DNA of 64,000 nucleotides from Propionibacterium sp. (GCA_022837595.1 JALHFX010000008.1:27646-91645); one strand, 5' to 3'; counted from the stretch's first letter, positions 8,447-17,342 are shown. Program-made: numbers and translations. The notes: generated by a model not told the origin, from the letters alone.

Positions 8447-9001
8447 TCAGGGCTTAATTATGGAGACATCTGGTATCTTCACAACTCCAGAGGTATCCAT
8501 GGTTGCCACCAGATCATCCACGGTTCCTTGCGGAACAACAGCGTGACGATCGATTTCCAGCCAAGGCACCAGCACAAACGCGCGCTCATGGGCACGCGGA
8601 TGCGGTAACGTCAATTCCTCGGATTCGGCCGTTCTACTTCCGACCTGAATCAGATCAATATCGAGAGTGCGGGGACCATGTGGATTGCCGGGATCGCGGA
8701 CACGTCCGTAGGCATTCTCGATCGCCTGGCAACGCTGCAGCAACGTCAGCGGTTCCAGAGTGGAGTCGGCGATTAGCACGATGTTGAAGAAGTCGGGTTG
8801 ATCGATGTTATCTACCGGACTGGTACGGTACACCGAAGAAACATCAACCAAGACGAGATTGGGTGTTTCAGCTAGCCGATCCACAGCTGCTTGCAAAATC
8901 TCAATCGACTCCCCCTGATTGGAGCCGAGGCTGAAGACGGCTTGGTTGATCGGTCGGAGATCACCCAGTGTGTCGACGTCCAGCGAAAAGATCTCAGACA
9001 T
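8447..9001 (-). CDS. folK: 2-amino-4-hydroxy-6-hydroxymethyldihydropteridine diphosphokinase
   Basis: FolK transfers pyrophosphate from ATP to 6-hydroxymethyl-dihydropterin in folate synthesis. The 184-residue protein shows FSLGSNQGES, YRTSPV followed by DQPDFFNIV, HGPRTLDIDLI (metal-binding DxD) and LPHPRAHERAFVLVPW. It carries an N-terminal extension of about 20 residues before the first strand. The ATG follows GAGGAGGAAGC and overlaps the end of folB by 8 nt, so the pair is probably translationally coupled. Confidence 0.95.
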   Translation of the reverse strand: MSEIFSLDVDTLGDLRPINQAVFSLGSNQGESIEILQAAVDRLAETPNLVLVDVSSVYRTSPVDNIDQPDFFNIVLIADSTLEPLTLLQRCQAIENAYGRVRDPGNPHGPRTLDIDLIQVGSRTAESEELTLPHPRAHERAFVLVPWLEIDRHAVVPQGTVDDLVATMDTSGVVKIPDVSIIKP

Positions 9002-9362
9002 GCTTCCTCCTCGAAATTCTCACGACCACATCATCAAATGGGACGCGAATCGGAGCGTGCGGTTTGTGTACGGCGACGGTTGTCGCGCGGATCTGGTCCT
9101 CATCAAGGACGGACGAGGCGATTGTGTCCGCCAGTGTTTCGATCAGATTCACGGGCTCTCCTTCGATCAGGTTCGTCACTTTGGCGGCCAATGCGCCGTA
9201 ATCAACCGTGGCGGCTATGTTATCGATTGTCGGCATTTCGATTTCGAACTCGACATCGACGATGAACTCTTGGCCTTGGGTCCGTTCGGAGTCCAGCACA
9301 CCGTGATACCCCCAGCCGCGCAAGCCCATCAAGGTAATCGTCCCGACTTGTTCGCTGCCCAT
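8994..9362 (-). CDS. folB: Dihydroneopterin aldolase
   Basis: FolB splits dihydroneopterin to hydroxymethyl-dihydropterin and glycolaldehyde. The 122-residue protein has the tunnelling fold: ITLMGLRGWGYHGVLDSER at the start (Y-H-G-V-x-x-x-E active-site segment), ATVDYGALAAKV near residue 53, EPVNLIETLAD near 70 (catalytic Glu) and a late VHKPHAPI with the conserved Lys. It lies 82 nt after folP and overlaps folK. Confidence 0.94.
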   Translation of the reverse strand: MGSEQVGTITLMGLRGWGYHGVLDSERTQGQEFIVDVEFEIEMPTIDNIAATVDYGALAAKVTNLIEGEPVNLIETLADTIASSVLDEDQIRATTVAVHKPHAPIRVPFDDVVVRISRRKHV

Positions 9363-9444
9363 GTATCAGACGTTACCTACTGATTTGAGCACAGCACCGC
9401 TGTTCCCCACAGCTCAAGACCACGGTCTGACAGCTAAAGGGGTC

Positions 9445-10242
9445 TCATGAACGGCGAATGCGCTCGACAACCGCTATTGCGTCCCGCTGACCGCGCACCT
9501 CGTGAGTTCGAACGGCCCAGACCCCCTGCTGTGCGCAAATCACCGAGACTGCAGCGGTCGCCGCATCTCTACCCATCGGCTCTCGGCCTGAAAGCAGATG
9601 CCCGAGGAATCGCTTGCGGGAAGCACCGATGAGCACCCGGTGACCCATTGTGGTGAAGGCATCCAGATGAGCGAGCAGGGCCCAATCTTGGTCAGCAGTT
9701 TTCGCGAAACCCAATCCTGGGTCGATGATCACCTTCGCCGGGTCGATACCCGCAGCCGAACATGCTCTGAGGCGCTCCTTCAGCTCGGCGACCACCTCAG
9801 GGACGACATCGTCATAGGTGGCCAGGCCATTCATTACCGCGCCGTGGCCACGCCAGTGTTGGCAGACGTAGTCGGCACCGGCCTCGGCCACCACCCTGAG
9901 CATCTCGGGATCAGCCAATCCGCCAGAGACATCATTGATGATCTGCGCACCGGCCTCAACAGCGCAGCGTGCGGTGGACGCACGCATCGTGTCCACGCTG
10001 ATCGGAATATATCCGGCGAGACCCTGCACGACCGGTAAAACCCTGCGCAGTTCCTCATCGGCAGGCGGACGCACCGAGCCGGGCCGTGTGGACTCGCCAC
10101 CGATGTCGAGCAGATCGACACCTTGAGCGATCAGGTCGAGTCCGTGCGCGATCGCGTCCTCCGCATCCATCCACAGGCCGCCATCGGAGAAGGAATCAGG
10201 GGTGACGTTGACGACCCCCATCACCAGTGTGCGACCGATCAT
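9445..10242 (-). CDS. folP: Dihydropteroate synthase
   Basis: FolP condenses the pterin pyrophosphate with p-aminobenzoate, the step blocked by sulfonamides. The 265-residue TIM barrel has NVTPDSFSDGG, DIGGESTRPG, INDVSGG, the DPGLGFAKT loop and GASRKRFLG. The ATG overlaps the folE stop as ATGA. In the position of the usual D-x-x-C-M/Q-H loop it reads YVCQHWRG, a normal family variant. Confidence 0.96.
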   Translation of the reverse strand: MIGRTLVMGVVNVTPDSFSDGGLWMDAEDAIAHGLDLIAQGVDLLDIGGESTRPGSVRPPADEELRRVLPVVQGLAGYIPISVDTMRASTARCAVEAGAQIINDVSGGLADPEMLRVVAEAGADYVCQHWRGHGAVMNGLATYDDVVPEVVAELKERLRACSAAGIDPAKVIIDPGLGFAKTADQDWALLAHLDAFTTMGHRVLIGASRKRFLGHLLSGREPMGRDAATAAVSVICAQQGVWAVRTHEVRGQRDAIAVVERIRRS

Positions 10243-10865
10243 CGTCCCCCGACGATCAGGCTCATGGCCTCGGCACGCGTCGCCGGATCCCGCAGTTGGC
10301 CGCGTACCGCCGAGGTGGTCGTCCTGCTACCGGGCTTCCTGACACCGCGCATCGTCATGCACATGTGCTCGCAGTCGATGACCACCAGCGCACCGCGCAC
10401 ATGTAAATGCTCCACCAGCGCGTCGGCGATCTGAGTGGTCAACCGTTCTTGAACCTGTGGACGCTTCGCGAAGACATCGACCAGTCTGGCGACCTTGCTC
10501 AACCCAGTCACCCGACCTGATTCGGGCGGGATGTAGGCGACATGTGCCAGACCGTGGAAGGGCAATAGGTGATGCTCGCAGAAGCTCTGCACCTCGATAT
10601 TGCGAACCAGCACCATCTCATCGTGGGAGACATCGAAGGTTGTCGCCAGCACCTCATCAGGAGTCTGGTCCAAGCCTGCGAAGAGTTCGGTGCAGGCCCG
10701 CGCGATACGAGCCGGTGTCTCCTTGAGACCTTCACGGTCAGGGTCTTCTCCGATACCAAGCAGAAACTCCCGGACCGCCGCTTCCACCCGGTCGGCATCG
10801 TAGCCAGAAGTGGCTTCGGCGGCTTCCTTGACAGCCCGACGGGGCCTTCTCTTCGCGTCGGCCAT
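10239..10865 (-). CDS. folE: GTP cyclohydrolase I
   Basis: FolE converts GTP to dihydroneopterin triphosphate, the first folate step. The 208-residue protein has zinc ligands in FCEHHLLPFHG and DCEHMCMTMRGV, and the QERLT motif. It has a short basic N-terminal tail (KRRPRRAVKEAA). It leads the fol cluster. In many actinobacteria ftsH sits just upstream between hpt and folE; here a Pro/Gln-rich membrane protein takes that place. Confidence 0.96.
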   Translation of the reverse strand: MADAKRRPRRAVKEAAEATSGYDADRVEAAVREFLLGIGEDPDREGLKETPARIARACTELFAGLDQTPDEVLATTFDVSHDEMVLVRNIEVQSFCEHHLLPFHGLAHVAYIPPESGRVTGLSKVARLVDVFAKRPQVQERLTTQIADALVEHLHVRGALVVIDCEHMCMTMRGVRKPGSRTTTSAVRGQLRDPATRAEAMSLIVGGR

Positions 10866-10987
10866 GGTTTCCTCTCGGTTCGCACAGACAGAGCCATCCT
10901 AGAGTGTGCCGAGTCACTGCTGCTGCGGTGTCCTGCCACGGACAGCCTGCATGAATGAGCTTAGCCTGAATCCGTCGATGGGCCGGG

Positions 10988-11962
10988 TCAAGCCAGGGGC
11001 TCGACAATGCAGTAGACCTTCGCTGGCTCAGGTAAAGGCAACACGAAGCTGTAGTCGGGATAGTCACAACTCCAGACGTCGGTACCCGACACCTCGCTAT
11101 GCACCTTGAAGTCAGCGTCCGGATCAGTGCAGTCGATTGGGGTCCAGTACCCTTCGATCGCCGCGGGAACGTAGCAGACCCCAACGTCCAAGACCGGCGC
11201 CAAGCAAATACTCAGCGACGTGAACTGACTCCCCAGATAACCGCTCTGGTAATACTTCACGTAGTCAAGTTCACATTCGCTGGGCCCATTGGTGACCGTG
11301 GCTACCTTCAGTTTGAACTGGCCAGCCAACTTACAGTCAACGACCTGATGTGTGACCGAGATGTCGCCGCTCGCATCGGGAGTGCTTCCCGGAACCTCTG
11401 CGAGTTGGATGCACTGGCCCACCTCGAGTTCGTCCATATCAGTGCCGCCGGTAGCTGGAGCGCTGGGCACACCTGGGATCGCCACCGGAGATTCTGGAGC
11501 ACTTGGCTTCATACGCTGGATGATCGCCCAAGCAGCAATGACCACGACGATGAGGACGAGCGCGCCGATGGCGATCCACTTGCCTTTGCCACCCTTATTC
11601 GCGGGAGGCAGGGGTGCCATGGGGCCAGCCGCCCCAAAGCCTGGCTGGCCACCAGCTTGCGGTTGCTGCGCATAGTTGTAGTAATTCGACGGGTTCGCCT
11701 GACTGGGCGGGTACTGCCCCGGCTGACTGGGCGGGTACTGGCCCGCCTGACCGTGCGGATATTGGACGCTCGGTTGCTGAGCGCTTTGGTAGCCGCTGTC
11801 AGGAAAGCCCTGCGGGGAGTACGGTTGCGCAGCACCGCGTTTAGGTAGTGGCGGCGGCTGCGGACCCTGCGCATTCGCGGGATGCTCTGGCGGCGGATAG
11901 CCCTGACCCGGATCCTGGGGACCCGGAGACCAGCCTTCCGGGCCGTAATCCTGATTCGACAT
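10988..11962 (-). CDS. Pro/Gln/Tyr-rich membrane-anchored protein with extracellular Cys-containing domain
   Basis: The start ATG at 11962 follows AAGGACACC. About 125 residues are low-complexity and rich in Pro, Gln, Gly and Tyr, with repeats of GQYPPSQ. A single transmembrane helix follows (IAIGALVLIVVVIAAWAII), then an outside domain of about 170 residues with at least seven cysteines, including VGQCIQL, VDCKLAG and a C-terminal VYCIVEP. The layout resembles LppU/septum-formation-like actinobacterial proteins with a Pro-rich cytoplasmic tail. Function unknown. It occupies the place where ftsH is usually found between hpt and folE. Confidence 0.7.
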   Translation of the reverse strand: MSNQDYGPEGWSPGPQDPGQGYPPPEHPANAQGPQPPPLPKRGAAQPYSPQGFPDSGYQSAQQPSVQYPHGQAGQYPPSQPGQYPPSQANPSNYYNYAQQPQAGGQPGFGAAGPMAPLPPANKGGKGKWIAIGALVLIVVVIAAWAIIQRMKPSAPESPVAIPGVPSAPATGGTDMDELEVGQCIQLAEVPGSTPDASGDISVTHQVVDCKLAGQFKLKVATVTNGPSECELDYVKYYQSGYLGSQFTSLSICLAPVLDVGVCYVPAAIEGYWTPIDCTDPDADFKVHSEVSGTDVWSCDYPDYSFVLPLPEPAKVYCIVEPLA

Positions 11963-12032
11963 GGTGTCCTTCATTTTTCGGAGCCACACAGCGAGTGAAC
12001 ACAGCCTAGCCTCGCGCGGGCGCCGCGGTATG

Positions 12033-12584
12033 TCACGAGTAAACGTGCGGTGCCAGTGTTGCTACGTCGGTCAAATTGCGGTAGCGGCCGTCATAGTCGA
12101 GGCCATAGCCAACGACGAACTCCGTCGGAATATCGAAGCCGATGTAGCGCACATCCACTGCCGAGCTGATGGCCTCCGGTTTACGGAACATCGTCAGAAC
12201 TTCAATGCTGGCAGGCTCGCGAGAACGCAAATTCTGAATCAGATAGCTCAGTGTTAAGCCAGTGTCGATGATGTCTTCGACGATCAAGACATCACGTCCG
12301 GTGATGTCAGTGGTGAGGTCCTTCAGAATGCGCACGACTCCAGAACTTTGAGTTCCGGAGCCGTACGAGGAGATGGCCATCCAGTCGATATGACAATGCG
12401 ATTTCATCGCTCGAGTCAGGTCGGACATGACCATCATGGCGCCATTGAGAACCCCTACCATGAGGAGTTCCCGGCCGGCGTAGTCTGCGTCGACTTGCGC
12501 CGCCAGGTCGGCGACTCGGTCTTGGACTTGCTGAGAAGTCAGCAGAACGTGTGCAAGGTCTTCAGGAATATCTGCGGCATCCAC
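12033..12584 (-). CDS. hpt: Hypoxanthine phosphoribosyltransferase
   Basis: Hpt salvages hypoxanthine and guanine using PRPP. The 183-residue protein has the PRPP-binding motif VLIVEDIIDTGLTLSYL near residue 98, the flexible SSYGSGTQSSG loop near 72 and a C-terminal FVVGYGLDYDGRYRN that binds the purine. The start is GTG and lies directly against the tilS stop (12585), so the two genes are co-transcribed, as in most actinobacteria. Confidence 0.95.
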   Translation of the reverse strand: MDAADIPEDLAHVLLTSQQVQDRVADLAAQVDADYAGRELLMVGVLNGAMMVMSDLTRAMKSHCHIDWMAISSYGSGTQSSGVVRILKDLTTDITGRDVLIVEDIIDTGLTLSYLIQNLRSREPASIEVLTMFRKPEAISSAVDVRYIGFDIPTEFVVGYGLDYDGRYRNLTDVATLAPHVYS

Positions 12585-13613
12585 TCAGTAGATCCTAGCC
12601 TCCGGCGAAGGCTCCGTCTGCCGGGCCCCGTAGTTATGCCTGGCAGCGCCCTTGAGCCGCAGCACACCTGATTCACGCACAGCCCGGATACCGCCCGGAA
12701 GATCGATCCCCTGCTGGCCATGCCAGTCGTCCACAAGGGCCTTCACAGCTTGGAGATGAGCGTACGAGGGCTGTTCAACGCCTCCTGCGATCAGCCACCC
12801 CCGCAATACTCTGGCGGCGATTGCCTCCGGTATTCGACGCAATTCTGCTGCCGAAAGTCCTTCACCCGATGCCGGCAACAACGGCGCCGCGAGCGCATCC
12901 AGCGCATCCGCGTCCTGGCGGGCCAGTGCAGCAGTTCGGGCAAGCGCTTCGGCGACACCCGGCCCCAGTTCCGCTTCTAGCAGCGGCAGCACGCTGAGTC
13001 GTACGCGCACTCGGGCGAAGCGCAGATCATCATTGTGAGGGTCCGACCAAACGTCAATACCCCACTCGCGGCAAGCCTGGGCCGTGGTGGCGCGCCGTAG
13101 GTTCAGCAACGGCCGGACGAACCGCGGCCCGCTACCGAAGGCGATCGGCATACCGGACAACGAACGGGTACCCGAGCCTCTGGCGAGGCCGAGGAGCACA
13201 GTCTCGGCCTGGTCGTCCAAGGTGTGCCCCAGCAGCACGATCGCGTCCGGGCCTGCGAGTTCGGCCAACGCCGTATAACGCGCCTGTCGCGCGGCCGCCT
13301 CCATGCCATCCGGCGACTCGCGATCCACCTGCACCCGACCGGTCTCGGCCGGTAACCCGATTCTGCGCAGTCGTTCGGCTACCTGGGCCGTGACCTCGTC
13401 CGAGCCGACCTGTAAACCGTGATCGATGACCACCGCCCGCACGGCGGAGGCGATACTGCCGCGTTGAGATAGATGGGCCGCGGCGCACGCAAGCGCCATC
13501 GAATCAGCACCCCCGGAACAAGCGACCACGAGCGGGCGGCCATCTGGGGGAAGAACCCCTCGCAGTGCCTGGACGATCTCCAGCCCGGCGTCCCCTAACG
13601 CACGCCTAGCCAT
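12585..13613 (-). CDS. tilS: tRNA(Ile)-lysidine synthase
   Basis: TilS makes lysidine at C34 of tRNA-Ile(CAU), which is needed to read AUA. The PP-loop VVACSGGADSMALA lies near residue 30. The ATG at 13613 (MARRALGDAG) is chosen because it overlaps by 8 nt the ancestral TAG (13606-13608) of the upstream gene, found once that gene's 22-bp duplication is removed. The frame stays open to ATG 13658, but those 15 extra codons are read from the neighbour's original 3' end. The length, 342 residues, is usual for actinobacterial TilS. Confidence 0.94.
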   Translation of the reverse strand: MARRALGDAGLEIVQALRGVLPPDGRPLVVACSGGADSMALACAAAHLSQRGSIASAVRAVVIDHGLQVGSDEVTAQVAERLRRIGLPAETGRVQVDRESPDGMEAAARQARYTALAELAGPDAIVLLGHTLDDQAETVLLGLARGSGTRSLSGMPIAFGSGPRFVRPLLNLRRATTAQACREWGIDVWSDPHNDDLRFARVRVRLSVLPLLEAELGPGVAEALARTAALARQDADALDALAAPLLPASGEGLSAAELRRIPEAIAARVLRGWLIAGGVEQPSYAHLQAVKALVDDWHGQQGIDLPGGIRAVRESGVLRLKGAARHNYGARQTEPSPEARIY

Positions 13614-13654
13614 TACCAGCCATGCGTTCGCACCACTGATCAGGATGAAGCAGC

Positions 13655-14674
13655 TCATTCATCGACGGCAGGGCTTCCGGCTCGCTGAAAGCGACGTTGA
13701 GTAGTTCGACCCCGCCGACGCGAATCACCCGTCGGCAGAACGCGAATCACCCGTCGGCAGAAGGCCGCACCCTCCGCATACTGAGCGAGTTTGGCATCCA
13801 TACCCAGAAGCTTGTTAACCAAAGCCGGGATGCCGCTGGGTGAGCGGCGGCGATCGAAGCTCGCACGGATCCGTCCGACCGATGAGAGCAGCCGTCGACC
13901 CCCGCGATCCATCATCAGATCGGCGTGCCCCTCGAGCAAAGACATCGCCGCATTGATCTCGTCGATCGCAGCAACAGTGCTCTGCGACGAAAATGCATTC
14001 AAGACCCGCATACTCACCGGACGCTTCTGCCGACGATCACTTCGCAGCTGCGCCAGCCGGGCCGGTAGATCCTGCCAAAACGCCTCGTCCTCGGCATCGG
14101 CGATGGCGCTGACGCGTTCCACCAGGTAGTCGGGCAACCATGCAGCATTGGCGAACTGAACTCGATGGGTCTGCTCGTGCAGTGCCACCCACATTCGGAA
14201 ATCTGCGGTAGGCACCTCGAGTTCCCGTTCGACCGCCATGATCGTCGGGGCAACAAGGTAGAGCGTGGGCTGAGTGCCGAAGGGGTCGTATTGACCCAGG
14301 ATGCGTGAGCCCAGCAGCGCGAGCACGGCACCCATGCCCATACCACGGCTGACTCCGGCCGCGGCTCGCACCGGATCAACGGGTTTCGTATCGTCGTCAC
14401 CCGCCCCTAGGAGTTGCTGAGCGACGAGGGCATTCGCCCGAATGATCCCCGCCCGGTCGACTACCAACTCCCTGGCCTCGCCGGCATGGGGAAGTTCGGT
14501 GGTCTCGATGATCACCTCGACGGTCTGTGCGGCATCGGCTCGCAACTCGGCGACAAGTTGCTCGCGCTCACCGCGGCTGGCGCGTGGCCCTGGCGGGGCC
14601 AGCCGTCGTGCGGTGCGCGCGGCAACGTCCCAGTCAATCCAGGGCAGCGAAGTCATGGTCTCCAGAGTATTCAC
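13655..14674 (-). CDS. DUF2342-family zinc metalloprotease, C-terminus altered by a 22-bp duplication
   Basis: This actinobacterial family is annotated as zinc-dependent metalloprotease or F420-associated hydrolase; its substrate is unknown. HEQTHRVQF near residue 170 is the H-E-x-x-H zinc motif and EGHADLMMD near 245 the third-ligand region. The sequence is family-like up to MDAKLAQYAEGAAF, then changes frame in a perfect tandem repeat (13718-13761) and ends in an Arg-rich tail at 13655. Removing one repeat copy gives a family-like end (GGVELLNVAFSEPEALPS) that stops at 13606-13608, inside the tilS start. The GTG start overlaps the dacB stop as GTGA; ATG 14656 is an alternative. Confidence 0.85.
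   Translation of the reverse strand: MNTLETMTSLPWIDWDVAARTARRLAPPGPRASRGEREQLVAELRADAAQTVEVIIETTELPHAGEARELVVDRAGIIRANALVAQQLLGAGDDDTKPVDPVRAAAGVSRGMGMGAVLALLGSRILGQYDPFGTQPTLYLVAPTIMAVERELEVPTADFRMWVALHEQTHRVQFANAAWLPDYLVERVSAIADAEDEAFWQDLPARLAQLRSDRRQKRPVSMRVLNAFSSQSTVAAIDEINAAMSLLEGHADLMMDRGGRRLLSSVGRIRASFDRRRSPSGIPALVNKLLGMDAKLAQYAEGAAFCRRVIRVLPTGDSRRRGRTTQRRFQRAGSPAVDE
13718..13761. repeat. Perfect 22-bp tandem duplication causing a frameshift
   Basis: ACGCGAATCACCCGTCGGCAG plus A occurs twice head to tail (13718-13739 and 13740-13761) with no mismatch. Because 22 is not a multiple of 3, it shifts the reading frame of the DUF2342 gene. The single-copy version restores a longer, family-like C-terminus. 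Confidence 0.97.
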
Positions 14675-16092
14675 ATCGCGCAGTTGCAGCTGGACAAGGC
14701 CGCAGAGATGTGATCGAACCAGGTGCGAACGTCTTGGTCGGTGGGCAGATCATTGCCGATGAAGGCAAAGGCGATCAATGCCCCATCTGCGGTCGGGGTG
14801 TATCCGGCCAATGCTGAGACGCCATCGAGCGTACCGGTCTTCGCCCTGACCAGACCCCTCGCCGCGGCACTACCATCGTCGGAGAAACGGGTACCCAAGG
14901 TGCCGGTCGCGCCCGCAACCGGCATACCAGCCAGTACCGCGCTCAGCTCCGGCCGATCTGCAGCCAACTGCAACGCTCGAACCAGAGCGGCAGGCGTGAG
15001 CCGATTCTCGGTGGACAGACCTGAGCCATCAACGATGACCTGCCCAGCGTCCCAAAGCCCCAGGTCGACGAGGCTCTCAGTCAACGCCGCACTGCCACCT
15101 TCGAAGTCGCCAGGATGCCCCCGAGCGATCGCCAGCTGACGTAGCAACATCTCGGCGACGAAATTATCCGAGTGCACCAGCATCTCCTGCACCAAGAGGC
15201 CAACCGGTGCCGATTCGACGCGAGCCAATTCGGTGCCTTCCGACCTGGGAGCCTCGGTGATCTCATCATTGACCTCGATGCCCTCGGCGCGCAGTTGGTC
15301 AGCGAAGATCTGCGCCGCATTCATCGACCCGGACGAGGTGCCCGGTGTCGCGACGCCTTCGTCCACAGCGAGCGCCGAAATAGGAGCCACGAATTGCCGA
15401 TCCCCTTCCGGCCAGTCTGCATGCCAGGCGGGCCCACTGAACAATGAATCGTCATATGCCAGACGCACCCGCTCAACACCTTGGTTCCGAAGGGCCGCAG
15501 CGGTTTTGGCTGCCAGATCGGCAGTCGTCGGCAGGTCTATACCCGCCGCAGCGCCATAACTGGTCGGGGTCGAGGCCAGCAATGGATCACCTCCTCCGAC
15601 CAGGACGATCTCATCGGGAGATGGCGCCACAACCGACGTCACGAAACGATGGTCGGCGCCCAGCGCGTCGACGGTCGCCGTCGCGGTCATCAGCTTCATA
15701 GTGGACGCTGGCATCAGCGGCGTATACCCACCCGACTCGAAGCCCAGCCCGTTACCGTCAAGATCCGCGATGGCACCGCCGTAGCGCCCGGGCAGTGTGG
15801 GCTCAGTCGCCGCCATCACCGCAGCCACTTCTTGGGGATCGATACCTCGATAGGTAGGTTCGATCGCCTCGCCAACGACTCCGTTTCCGGTCGGCGCATT
15901 CTGGATACGAGCGATGACCAACGGGTCAACACTCGCCGAGCCGCCGTCAACCGACCAACCGTGGTCGCGAGCGACCGGGCCAGCCGCAAAGCCGACCGCA
16001 GCGATCAATACTATGACCGCAAAGGCCCAGATGAGCCACCCCACCCATAGCGGGAAGCGAATCCGCCCGGTCTGTCCAGAGTCCTTTGCCAC
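14671..16092 (-). CDS. dacB: D-alanyl-D-alanine carboxypeptidase/endopeptidase, PBP4 type (S13)
   Basis: This enzyme trims or cuts peptidoglycan stem peptides outside the membrane. The GTG start at 16092 follows GAGAGG at 6-nt spacing. One N-terminal transmembrane helix (LIWAFAVIVLIAAVGFAAG) anchors it. The three penicillin-binding motifs are present: S-x-x-K in PASTMKLMTA, S-x-N in VHSDNFVAEML, and K-T-G in RAKTGTLDGVSAL. The product is 473 residues, the normal S13 length. Its stop overlaps the start of the DUF2342 gene, and it is divergent from ppa. Confidence 0.93.
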   Translation of the reverse strand: MAKDSGQTGRIRFPLWVGWLIWAFAVIVLIAAVGFAAGPVARDHGWSVDGGSASVDPLVIARIQNAPTGNGVVGEAIEPTYRGIDPQEVAAVMAATEPTLPGRYGGAIADLDGNGLGFESGGYTPLMPASTMKLMTATATVDALGADHRFVTSVVAPSPDEIVLVGGGDPLLASTPTSYGAAAGIDLPTTADLAAKTAAALRNQGVERVRLAYDDSLFSGPAWHADWPEGDRQFVAPISALAVDEGVATPGTSSGSMNAAQIFADQLRAEGIEVNDEITEAPRSEGTELARVESAPVGLLVQEMLVHSDNFVAEMLLRQLAIARGHPGDFEGGSAALTESLVDLGLWDAGQVIVDGSGLSTENRLTPAALVRALQLAADRPELSAVLAGMPVAGATGTLGTRFSDDGSAAARGLVRAKTGTLDGVSALAGYTPTADGALIAFAFIGNDLPTDQDVRTWFDHISAALSSCNCAM

Positions 16093-16165
16093 CTGAATCC
16101 TCTCGAACCGATAACCTGGTGAATGACATTCCCAGTTTCTGGTGTGTGACGTTTCCAGTTTAAGG

Positions 16166-16735
16166 ATGGTTTCGGTGATCGACGACTTCCGGGATAACAA
16201 CGACGTGGAGCCGCGCGTTGGCATCACCTTCGACATGACGGTTGAGATTCCCCGCGGCACGAAGAACAAGTATGAGATGGATCACACCACCGGGCGTATC
16301 CGTTTGGACCGCACGTTGTTCACGTCCACCCAATACCCGTACGACTATGGCTTCATTGAGGGCACCCTCGGCGAGGATGGTGATCCGCTGGACGCGATGG
16401 TGATCGTGGCCGAACAGACCTTCCCCGGTTGCTTGATCGAATGCCGCGCGGTCGCGATGTTCCAGATGCAGGATGAGATGGGTGGTGACGCGAAGGTGCT
16501 GTGCATTCCGACCGCAGATACCCGCCGCAACTACCTGGACGATCTGGATGCCATCCCGCAGTACATGCTCTTGGAGATCGAACACTTCTTCACGGTTTAC
16601 AAAGATCTTGAGCCCGGCAAGAGCGTGGAGGGCGCGAGCTGGGTCGGTCGCGAGGCCGCCGAAGAAGAAGTGCGCCGTTCGATTGAGCGCGCCAAAGGCA
16701 CGCCTTACGAGCACAAGAAGGTTGACCTTCACTGA
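16166..16735 (+). CDS. ppa: Inorganic pyrophosphatase
   Basis: Ppa splits pyrophosphate to drive biosynthesis. The family I core runs from TVEIPRGTKNKYEMD, through YDYGFIEGTLGEDGDPLDAMV (the D-G-D-P-x-D metal site), to HFFTVYKDLEPGK. About 20 residues precede the usual actinobacterial start, so GTG 16175, 8 nt after AAGGA, is an alternative start; ATG 16166 gives 189 residues. Two near-copies of TTCCCAGTTT about 24 nt apart (16131 and 16153 regions) lie in the divergent ppa-dacB promoter. Confidence 0.95.
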   Translation: MVSVIDDFRDNNDVEPRVGITFDMTVEIPRGTKNKYEMDHTTGRIRLDRTLFTSTQYPYDYGFIEGTLGEDGDPLDAMVIVAEQTFPGCLIECRAVAMFQMQDEMGGDAKVLCIPTADTRRNYLDDLDAIPQYMLLEIEHFFTVYKDLEPGKSVEGASWVGREAAEEEVRRSIERAKGTPYEHKKVDLH

Positions 16736-16759
16736 TCAGGCGCCTCGCGCCAGATTTGC

Positions 16760-17329
16760 CTAACGTTCGCTTGAGCCGAGCCGCCACGGCTCTCGACGGC
16801 GGCGGCCCTCGGTGACCGCTTTGACACAGATCTCTTCCCCGGTCCGCTCCCGAATCTCGTGTGCGATCCGTCCGTGCAGGGTCATCCCCGAAACTGGGCA
16901 GTGCTTACATGCTCCGCCGAGTTGAACGTCGACCTCGTTGTGGCACGCCTTGATCAGGGCGATCTCACCACCGTGGGAAGCGATGAATCGTTCTAACGTT
17001 CGATCGATGACGTCGGCAGCCACGAGAGCCAGGACGTCATCGGGAGCCGGCTCAATGCGCCAATCGTTCAACCGGGCGGCAGCATCGTAAACTGCTTCGC
17101 GTACAGCCACACCATCGGTTGCCCAACTCGGTTGCGCGAGCCATGTCCACAATGCCCGACGTTCCGCTACGGCCCGAACGATCAATCCGCCGGGCTCGAT
17201 CATCTTGCCCAACATCCCGGGCGCGTCGACCAATCGTCCGCATGCGGGCAGGTCGTTACCAAAGACCCATCGCATGACGCTTGGATCTGCCGGAACCGCC
17301 TCTGCGTGTAGCGCTGGCACGCTCGTCAT
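16760..17329 (-). CDS. NifU/Nfu-like iron-sulfur protein
   Basis: Residues 110-165 form a NifU C-terminal domain: VIDRTLERFIASHGGEIALI followed by QLGGACKHCPVS, whose C-x-x-C binds a bridging Fe-S cluster in the dimer. Residues 10-85 resemble the Nfu N-terminal scaffold domain. Such proteins carry Fe-S clusters to target enzymes. It starts 13 nt after the feoB stop and may be the third gene of a feoA-feoB-nfu transcript, which links iron uptake to cluster assembly. E. coli feoC also follows feoB, but this protein is not FeoC. Confidence 0.78.
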   Translation of the reverse strand: MTSVPALHAEAVPADPSVMRWVFGNDLPACGRLVDAPGMLGKMIEPGGLIVRAVAERRALWTWLAQPSWATDGVAVREAVYDAAARLNDWRIEPAPDDVLALVAADVIDRTLERFIASHGGEIALIKACHNEVDVQLGGACKHCPVSGMTLHGRIAHEIRERTGEEICVKAVTEGRRRREPWRLGSSER

Positions 17330-17342
17330 CGTCGGCCGAGCC

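Noticed and set aside
12585..13658. tilS starting at ATG 13658
   Set aside because: The extra 15 codons derive from the end of the upstream gene in another frame; ATG 13613 overlaps its ancestral stop.
16736..16759. GGCGC-CTC-GCGCC hairpin as ppa/nfu terminator
   Set aside because: A 5-bp stem without a U-tract is too weak to call.
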